A stretch of 6,608 bases of DNA from Verrucomicrobiota bacterium (GTDB taxonomy: Bacteria > Verrucomicrobiota > Verrucomicrobiia > Verrucomicrobiales > DEV007): NCBI GenBank assembly GCA_020629815.1, contig JAHDCN010000124.1, positions 1-6,608 on the forward strand, given 5' to 3'. Positions 1-4,880 of the stretch are shown piece after piece. How positions within the stretch are numbered: the stretch's first letter is position 1; every line of letters starts with the position of its first letter. Below the pieces are notes generated by a model. It saw nothing but the letters and a program-made list of their open reading frames with translations, ran no database searches and was not told the DNA's origin. Made by a program: the position numbers and the translations under genes.

Positions 1-1
1 G

Positions 2-1099
2 CGGATCAAGCAGTTGGAAAAACTGGTGATGATCGAGATGGAGCAGGATCAGTCTGCTATCGATTTTCGTTTTCCCCAACCGGAACGCAGCGGCCAGACC
101 GTGATCAAGTTCGAAGACCTGTGCAAACACTACGGGGATAACAAAGTGATCAACGGTTTCGATTTTGAAATCGAGCGCGGCGACAAGATTGCCATCGTCG
201 GGGTAAACGGAGCGGGCAAATCGACCTTTTCCCGAATGCTGGCCGGCACCGAGGAACCAACCAGTGGGGAACGAAATGTGGGGCACAAGGTGGGCATCGC
301 GTATTTTTCCCAGACCCACGCCGATGAACTGAATCCAGATCGCACCGTGCTGCAAACTCTGGAAGGTCATGTGACCGATGAAGCCGCAGGCAACCTGCGC
401 ACTCTGCTCGGAGCTTTCCTGTTTCGAGGTGACGATGTTTTCAAATCCGTGAGCGTGCTCTCGGGTGGAGAGCGCGGTCGCCTGGCTCTCGCCCGCATGT
501 TGTTGCAACCGGCGAATTTCCTGATTCTCGATGAGCCGACCAACCACCTGGACCTGGCTTCGCAGGAGGTTCTGCAGCGTGCACTGCAGGACTACACCGG
601 GGCCTACGTGATCGTTTCCCACAACCGTTCGTTCCTCGATCCTATTGTCACCAAGGTGCTCGAGTTTATTCCGAATCAGCCGCCGAAGCTGTACTACGGC
701 AACGTCAGTGACTACATCGAAAAGAAACAAGCTGACTTATTGGCAGCGCAGGAAGCTTCTCCGGCGGGTGGTGGTGGCTCCTCGAAAAGTGCCGCAAAAT
801 CGAGCGGCGGTTCGCGCAAGGAGCAACGCCGGCTGGAAGCGAAAGCCCGCGAAGCGAAAGCAGCGAAGTTGAAACCACTCAAGGCCGAGTTCGAGCAAAT
901 CGAAGAAGAGATTGGGCAGCTCGAAATCGAAAAAGCCGAGCTGACGAAAAAGCTGGTCGATCCGGAGTTTTTCAAGTCGGGTGAAGAAGAAGTGAAGGCG
1001 GGCACGGATCGCTTTGCCGAAGTGGAGAAATCACTCGAGTCTCACTATTCCCGCTGGGACGAATTGAGTGAAGAAATCGAAAGAATCGAAGCGAGCTAA
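2..1099 (+). CDS. ABC-F family ATPase, C-terminal part (5' truncated by window edge)
   Basis: This is a soluble ABC-F protein without membrane segments; the family acts on the ribosome (translation factors or antibiotic-resistance proteins) rather than in transport. The frame is open from base 2, so the first ATPase domain and most of the inter-domain linker lie outside the window. A TTG at 14 is only an internal codon. Counting residues from base 14, the visible second ATPase domain has Walker A GVNGAGKST (63-71), signature SGGER (150-154), Walker B plus D-loop LILDEPTNHLD (170-180) and an H-switch at His203. The H-switch reads SHNR where SHDR is commoner. A Gly/Ser-rich linker (about 250-267) leads to a Lys/Glu-rich, probably coiled-coil tail (about 268-361), like the C-terminal extension of Uup-type proteins. 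Lacking the N-terminal half, I cannot name the subfamily. It is probably a housekeeping gene unrelated to the polyketide genes downstream. Confidence 0.96.
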   Translation, partial: RIKQLEKLVMIEMEQDQSAIDFRFPQPERSGQTVIKFEDLCKHYGDNKVINGFDFEIERGDKIAIVGVNGAGKSTFSRMLAGTEEPTSGERNVGHKVGIAYFSQTHADELNPDRTVLQTLEGHVTDEAAGNLRTLLGAFLFRGDDVFKSVSVLSGGERGRLALARMLLQPANFLILDEPTNHLDLASQEVLQRALQDYTGAYVIVSHNRSFLDPIVTKVLEFIPNQPPKLYYGNVSDYIEKKQADLLAAQEASPAGGGGSSKSAAKSSGGSRKEQRRLEAKAREAKAAKLKPLKAEFEQIEEEIGQLEIEKAELTKKLVDPEFFKSGEEEVKAGTDRFAEVEKSLESHYSRWDELSEEIERIEAS

Positions 1100-1113
1100 T
1101 TTGATTGCGCTGG

Positions 1114-1144
1114 TCGCCAGGGCGTTTAGCTTTCTCTCTGGCGA
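1114..1144 (+). other. Inverted repeat / possible RNA hairpin between the ABC-F and barrel genes
   Basis: TCGCCAG (1114-1120) is perfectly complementary to CTGGCGA (1138-1144). The stem extends inward by one G-T wobble and one G-C pair, giving about 9 bp with a 13-base loop. No T-run follows, so it is not a standard intrinsic terminator. The left arm can instead fold locally as CTGG-TCG-CCAG (1110-1120), which would exclude the longer stem. It lies in the 79-base gap after the ABC-F stop and before the preferred barrel start at 1179. It could stabilise or process the mRNA, or be chance. Confidence 0.3.
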
Positions 1145-1178
1145 ATCCGAAATGAATTTGGCTTCGTCTTTCTCACTG

Positions 1179-2066
1179 ATGAACCGATTCCTTTTTGCAG
1201 CTGCGTTTACCCTTGCGACCACCTGGGCTCTGTCTGCGGAGGAATCGACTGAGGAGTCATTCATTCCGAACTACTCCATCGGATACATTTACGGTTCGTA
1301 TGGCGGGAAATCTGATGTCAGCGGAGGACCGGGCTCGCTTCAGGTAAATGAATTCGGTTTTCAGGGAAATGTTCCCGTTTGGAACAACGATACCCTGCGT
1401 CTGACAGCAGGACTTGGCTACCGACTGAATCAGCTGGATTTCGGTGGTGCGTTTCCCGGCCTGGGAACCGATTCTCTGAATCTGTATCGGGTTGATATTC
1501 CTTTCAACGCGTGGTGGGATTTGGGCTCACGCTGGAAATTCTGGGGCCGCTTGCAACCAGGATGGTATTCTGATTTTGAGCATGTCAGTTCAGACGACTT
1601 TGTGCTCACGTCACTGGCCCTGCTTTCCTACCAGTGGAGTGATCAATTGAAAATCGCGTTTGGTGGCTACTACTCCCGCGATCTCGGAGAAGAGCGCCTT
1701 CTGCCGGCAGCGGGACTGATTTGGGAGCCGAACCGGCACACCTCTCTGGCGCTGACGTTTCCCCGCGTGGAGTTGGCCTATGCCCCAAATGAAGATTGGC
1801 TTTTTGCCGGCCGAGCTTTTCTCTCCGGAGCGAGCTGGAATATTGAAGATCCGCTTGCTGCAGGGAATGAGTTTGATCTGATCTACCGATCAATACGCGT
1901 TGGTCTGGGAGTAGAACACAGAGTCACCGGTCCGGTCTGGGGTTATCTCGATGCAGGCATGCAATTCGGACAGGATTTGGAATGGAAACGCGCAGGCCTC
2001 CCCGAGGTGGATCTTGAGCTGGAAAATTCGTTCTACATTACCAGCGGCATAAAAGTAAGGTTCTGA
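1179..2066 (+). CDS. Secreted outer-membrane beta-barrel protein (DUF6268-like)
   Basis: The predicted product is a 295-residue outer-membrane barrel of unknown function. From ATG 1179 the protein has a classic Sec signal peptide: Asn-Arg, a hydrophobic core (about residues 4-18) and probable cleavage after LSA (residue 20), followed by acidic EES. An in-frame ATG at 1152 would add nine residues and is possible. An in-frame ATG at 1068, inside the ABC-F gene, would bury the signal peptide and is unlikely. No clear Shine-Dalgarno precedes 1152 or 1179. The mature part is rich in alternating aromatic/polar strands separated by short Gly/Asp/Asn turns (for example IGYIYGSYGG and LRLTAGLGYRL). 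It ends in KVRF, and a terminal Phe is the usual BAM-complex recognition feature of barrel proteins. The overall pattern resembles the DUF6268 family, but this is from memory without a profile search. The stop is one base from the methyltransferase start, implying co-translation and possibly a link to the polyketide product. Confidence 0.8.
   Translation: MNRFLFAAAFTLATTWALSAEESTEESFIPNYSIGYIYGSYGGKSDVSGGPGSLQVNEFGFQGNVPVWNNDTLRLTAGLGYRLNQLDFGGAFPGLGTDSLNLYRVDIPFNAWWDLGSRWKFWGRLQPGWYSDFEHVSSDDFVLTSLALLSYQWSDQLKIAFGGYYSRDLGEERLLPAAGLIWEPNRHTSLALTFPRVELAYAPNEDWLFAGRAFLSGASWNIEDPLAAGNEFDLIYRSIRVGLGVEHRVTGPVWGYLDAGMQFGQDLEWKRAGLPEVDLELENSFYITSGIKVRF
2057..2060 (+). promoter_or_regulatory. Ribosome binding site for the methyltransferase gene
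   Basis: AAGG sits 7 bases before ATG 2068, inside the last codons of the barrel gene. It supports that start and translational coupling of the two genes. Confidence 0.6.
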
Positions 2067-2067
2067 G

Positions 2068-2739
2068 ATGTCGAACCTGGATCACAGGGTCGTCGAACCG
2101 GAATTGCTTGATTCCCTGCCCTTTGATCATCCGGACGCGCGTCATTCACGTCGCGATCTACGTCTGCTCAACGGAATCATGGGGAACTTCCGGTGGATCG
2201 CCCGGACACTCGAAGCAATACCCGATTTTCGTGACCGGACGATTTGTGAACTTGGTGCCGGTGACGGTTCTCTGGGGGAATATTTACAACGCCGAATTTT
2301 CGATCCGCGGTTTCGTGTGACGGGTCTGGATTTGGCACCGCAAGGCCGCTACTGGCCGGAACTGTGGCCATGGATTGAGGGCAACGCACTGGAAACCATG
2401 CAAACCGTAAAACCCGGAGTGATGGTAGCCAATTTGATTCTGCATCATTTTTCCGAACCGGAACTTGCCGGGATAGGCCAACTTTTTCAAAGGGCTGACT
2501 ACCTGATTATCTCGGAGCCGGCGCGATATCGAAGACATCATTTTCAAGGACACCTGGCCAACATTCTGGGAATCAACCGAGTGACCCGGCACGACCTGCA
2601 TGTCAGTATACGCGCCGGATTCCGACCGGGAGAACTACCTGCTTTACTCGAGCTAAAGGAGAACGAATGGAGGATTCAGGAGACTCATGACTTCTGGGGA
2701 GCGTATCGTTTATATGCGGAGCGTATCGATGGAGCCTAG
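2068..2739 (+). CDS. Class I SAM-dependent methyltransferase of the polyketide operon
   Basis: This 223-residue cytosolic methyltransferase has a Rossmann-type SAM fold. Motif I is ELGAGDGSLG (61-70), the acidic residue after strand 2 is Asp88 in VTGLDLAP, and the motif IV region is ANLILHHFSE (121-130), with a His-His rather than a DPPY-type motif. This argues for small-molecule O- or C-methylation rather than DNA methylation. The N-terminus carries a basic segment (ARHSRRDLRLLNGIMGN, 24-40) that probably belongs to the substrate-binding cap. I recall similar segments in methyltransferases beside bacterial type III PKS genes, but could not check this. The start is fixed by AAGG 7 bases upstream and by the one-base gap from the preceding stop. 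The flavoprotein gene begins three bases after its stop. The expected role is methylation of the PKS product or its oxidised derivative. The position methylated cannot be predicted. Confidence 0.87.
   Translation: MSNLDHRVVEPELLDSLPFDHPDARHSRRDLRLLNGIMGNFRWIARTLEAIPDFRDRTICELGAGDGSLGEYLQRRIFDPRFRVTGLDLAPQGRYWPELWPWIEGNALETMQTVKPGVMVANLILHHFSEPELAGIGQLFQRADYLIISEPARYRRHHFQGHLANILGINRVTRHDLHVSIRAGFRPGELPALLELKENEWRIQETHDFWGAYRLYAERIDGA
2731..2734 (+). promoter_or_regulatory. Ribosome binding site for the FAD oxidoreductase gene
   Basis: GGAG lies 8 bases before ATG 2743, overlapping the last sense codons of the methyltransferase gene. Spacing is ideal, so the start is well supported and translation of the pair is probably coupled. 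Confidence 0.7.
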
Positions 2740-2742
2740 CTG

Positions 2743-3765
2743 ATGAATCCAATCACTATAATCGGAGGCGGTCTTGCAGGTCTTTCCCTCGGTGTTGCCC
2801 TGCAAAAGCGCGGCATTCCCACCACACTTCATGAGGCGGGATGCTATCCCCGGCATCGAGTGTGTGGAGAATTTCTGAATGGTGTGGGTGACGAAACACT
2901 GGGACACCTGGGGATTCTTGATCTGTTCGCCGATGCTCATATCAATGAACAAGCCCGATGGTATCTTCGGGGGAAAACTCTGCGTGAAGACGGACTCCCC
3001 GTCGCAGTTCGGGGAATCTCCCGTTATACGATCGATCAAAGGCTGGCCGACCGATTTGTCGAACTGGGCGGAAACCTGAAAGAGAATTCCCGGGTAACCG
3101 GTGAAGTCCAGCCCGGCACAATTCAAACCTGCGGACGCCGTCGAACAACCAATGGCAAATGGCTGGGGCTGAGTTGCCATTTGCAAAACGCATCGCTACC
3201 AGCCGATCTTGAAATGCATTTAGGTAAGGAAGGATATGTCGGCTTGTCGAAAATTGAAAACGGTCGAGTCAATCTTTGCGGGCTGTTTCGCGAGAGAGAT
3301 ATTGGTCCAGCCTCTCGTATCGACAGGATTCCCCGCTATCTGGAGGAAAATGGGCTAACCCAACTGGCTGAATTTGTTCGCTCTTCAAACCCGGACCCGA
3401 ATTCAGTAATTGGCGTCAATGCATTCCGAATTGGTTGGCAAAAACGAAGCAACGCTGGGAACAATCTCGCCCTGGGCGATTGTCTCGGAATCATACCTCC
3501 GTTCACAGGAAACGGCATGTCGATGGCACTTGAAAGCGCAGCTTTGGCAATTGATCCGATAGTGCAATTTTCCAGAGGAAAGCTCTCATGGAGCAATTGC
3601 GTGGAACTTTGCTCGCAACAACTGCAACATTCCTTCCGGAAACGAATGCGTCTTGCCCAAAGCATTCACCCCCTACTCCTCCATCGACCGGGGCAGGAAG
3701 CTTTGCGGCTCGCCAGCCAAACCGGACTTCTGCCGTTTCGCCTTTTGTTTCGGCAGCTTCGATAG
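2743..3765 (+). CDS. FAD-dependent oxidoreductase, geranylgeranyl-reductase/hydroxylase-like
   Basis: This 340-residue flavoprotein belongs to the broad PHBH-fold group that includes geranylgeranyl reductases and aromatic hydroxylases. Visible features are the dinucleotide-binding GGGLAG (8-13), a Glu at the end of strand 2 (Glu31) for the adenosine ribose, and YPRHRVCGEF (35-44), which matches the P-x-x-K/R-x-C-G motif typical of geranylgeranyl-reductase relatives. They continue with a conserved Arg/Asp helix, ISRYTIDQRLADR (92-104), and the second FAD motif GDCLGIIPPFTGNGM (246-259). The mid-protein DG-type motif is degenerate (TCGRRRT, 129-135). No transmembrane segment is evident, though the Arg/Leu-rich C-terminus (about 300-340) could touch the membrane. 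Its place between methyltransferase and type III PKS suggests it hydroxylates, oxidises or reduces the polyketide, as SrsC does in phenolic-lipid synthesis. A double-bond reductase acting on a lipid chain is the main alternative. Confidence 0.86.
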   Translation: MNPITIIGGGLAGLSLGVALQKRGIPTTLHEAGCYPRHRVCGEFLNGVGDETLGHLGILDLFADAHINEQARWYLRGKTLREDGLPVAVRGISRYTIDQRLADRFVELGGNLKENSRVTGEVQPGTIQTCGRRRTTNGKWLGLSCHLQNASLPADLEMHLGKEGYVGLSKIENGRVNLCGLFRERDIGPASRIDRIPRYLEENGLTQLAEFVRSSNPDPNSVIGVNAFRIGWQKRSNAGNNLALGDCLGIIPPFTGNGMSMALESAALAIDPIVQFSRGKLSWSNCVELCSQQLQHSFRKRMRLAQSIHPLLLHRPGQEALRLASQTGLLPFRLLFRQLR

Positions 3766-3780
3766 ACAAACTGACCTTTT

Positions 3781-4800
3781 ATGTTTCTTCGCTCCATTGC
3801 TCACAGCGTGCCTTCGCTTTGCCTCACTCAGGAAGAGGTCTGGGAAATTTTGTCTGAAGAAACCCGGGTACAAAAACTGCCCAACCGCTCCCGGGAGCTC
3901 GCGAAGAAAATTCTACTCGGAAACAGCGGCATCCAAAAACGTCACTTTGCCAACGAGCCAAATGAGAAACTGTTCCGCATGGATGGTTCTGAATTGAACC
4001 AGACTTTCGAGAAAGAGGCACCCCGTTTAGCGGAGAGCGCGTTGCGAAACGCTTTGGAAAAAGCCGGTCTTCGCGCGAACGAACTCGACGCCTTGTTCAT
4101 CTGCACCTGCACGGGATATCTTTGTCCCGGCGTTAGCAGTCACGTCGCGGAATCTCTCGGCATGGCGCCTGATATTCACCTTCATGATATTGCCGGCCTC
4201 GGCTGCGGAGCCGCCATTCCCTCCTTGCGAAGCGCGTCTCACTTTCTGACTGCCAACCCCGACGCAACGGTGGCTGTTGTCGCAGTGGAAATTTGTTCGT
4301 CAGCCTTTTTTCTCAATGAAGATCCCGGCGTACTGATCAGCCTTTGTTTATTCGGCGACGGGGCGAGCGCCTCGATTTGGAGCGGACAGGAGAAGCCCGA
4401 TTCACAGCTTCGGCTTTCGGATTTTCGTTCTCTTCATATTCCAAAGCAGAGGGAGAAAATTCGATTCGTTCATCGCGACGGAAAGCTCTGCAATCAATTG
4501 CACCGGTCCGTTCCCAAGCTCGCAGCAGAAGCAGTTAGCGAGTTGATCCCGAACGAGGAAAACGCCAAGCTGATTTCCCATACCGGAGGTCGCGATGTCC
4601 TCGATGAAATCGAAGCCGCTTTTCCCAATCAGGACCTCAAAGAAAGCCGCTCGATCCTTTCTCAGTTCGGCAATATGAGCAGCCCTTCCGTCTTGTTTGC
4701 TCTCGAGGAGTTTCTTGATTCCGGAAGCGATCATCAACAGGTATCTCTCACTGCGTTTGGGGCAGGCTTTACCTGTTTTTCCTGCAACGGTGAACGCTGA
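3781..4800 (+). CDS. Type III polyketide synthase (chalcone/stilbene synthase-like)
   Basis: This 339-residue, normally homodimeric condensing enzyme has a thiolase fold. The family extends an acyl-CoA starter with malonyl-CoA and cyclises the product to a resorcinol, pyrone or related ring. The full catalytic triad is visible: Cys142 in GLGCGAA, His267 in SHTGG and Asn298 in FGNMSSPS. Phe191 in LFGDGASA matches a chalcone-synthase gatekeeper Phe. The usual HPGG reads HTGG, and the C-terminal GFGPG-type loop reads AFGAGF (325-330). By eye-alignment the cavity positions equal to Thr132, Met137, Thr194 and Thr197 of chalcone synthase are Cys110, Cys115, Cys172 and Ala175, an unusually Cys-rich pocket. 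The start is supported because the family's opening segment (LRSIAHSVP) begins right after Met; no clear Shine-Dalgarno precedes it. The gene follows the flavoprotein stop by 15 bases and closes the presumed operon. Starter unit and product are unknown; a fatty acyl starter is my guess. Confidence 0.94.
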   Translation: MFLRSIAHSVPSLCLTQEEVWEILSEETRVQKLPNRSRELAKKILLGNSGIQKRHFANEPNEKLFRMDGSELNQTFEKEAPRLAESALRNALEKAGLRANELDALFICTCTGYLCPGVSSHVAESLGMAPDIHLHDIAGLGCGAAIPSLRSASHFLTANPDATVAVVAVEICSSAFFLNEDPGVLISLCLFGDGASASIWSGQEKPDSQLRLSDFRSLHIPKQREKIRFVHRDGKLCNQLHRSVPKLAAEAVSELIPNEENAKLISHTGGRDVLDEIEAAFPNQDLKESRSILSQFGNMSSPSVLFALEEFLDSGSDHQQVSLTAFGAGFTCFSCNGER

Positions 4801-4829
4801 ACCTCCCTCTGATTTCCCGAATTTTGCAG

Positions 4830-4857
4830 GTGACAAGGCGCTACAGCCGCCTAGCAT
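4830..4857 (+). promoter_or_regulatory. Candidate sigma70-type promoter for the sulfate-activation gene
   Basis: GTGACA (4830-4835, five of six matches to TTGACA) is followed after 16 bases by TAGCAT (4852-4857, four of six matches to TATAAT). Transcription would begin around 4864, leaving a leader of under 20 bases before ATG 4881. It is the only reasonable promoter-like pair I see in the 80-base gap, and it would uncouple this gene from the polyketide operon. Chance matches of this quality are common. Confidence 0.35.
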
Positions 4858-4880
4858 AGCCGGACCGAATTTTCGAAATC

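Noticed and set aside
1101..1130. Promoter-like pair TTGATT (1101-1106) and TTTAGC (1125-1130) before the barrel gene
   Set aside because: The -10 matches only three of six consensus bases and the spacer is 18, so it is too weak to call without transcript data.
1068..1178. Upstream in-frame starts (1068 and 1152) for the barrel gene
   Set aside because: Start 1068 overlaps the ABC-F gene and puts about 37 residues ahead of a normal signal peptide. Start 1152 is possible but makes a less typical signal peptide and has no ribosome binding site.
2710..3186. Open frame of 158 codons on the minus strand
   Set aside because: It lies opposite the well-supported flavoprotein gene, and its translation shows no recognisable domain.
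4736..4780. Perfect 8-base inverted repeat AACAGGTA / TACCTGTT followed by Ts, resembling a terminator at the end of the PKS gene
   Set aside because: The stem is only 3/8 G+C with a 26-base loop and lies inside conserved coding sequence (the AFGAGF loop), so it is probably too weak to terminate and likely chance.
4837..4851. Short imperfect hairpin GGCG...CGCC in the gap before the sulfurylase gene
   Set aside because: It has only four clean pairs (six with a bulge), falls in the promoter spacer and has no T-run, so there is no support for a terminator or operator.
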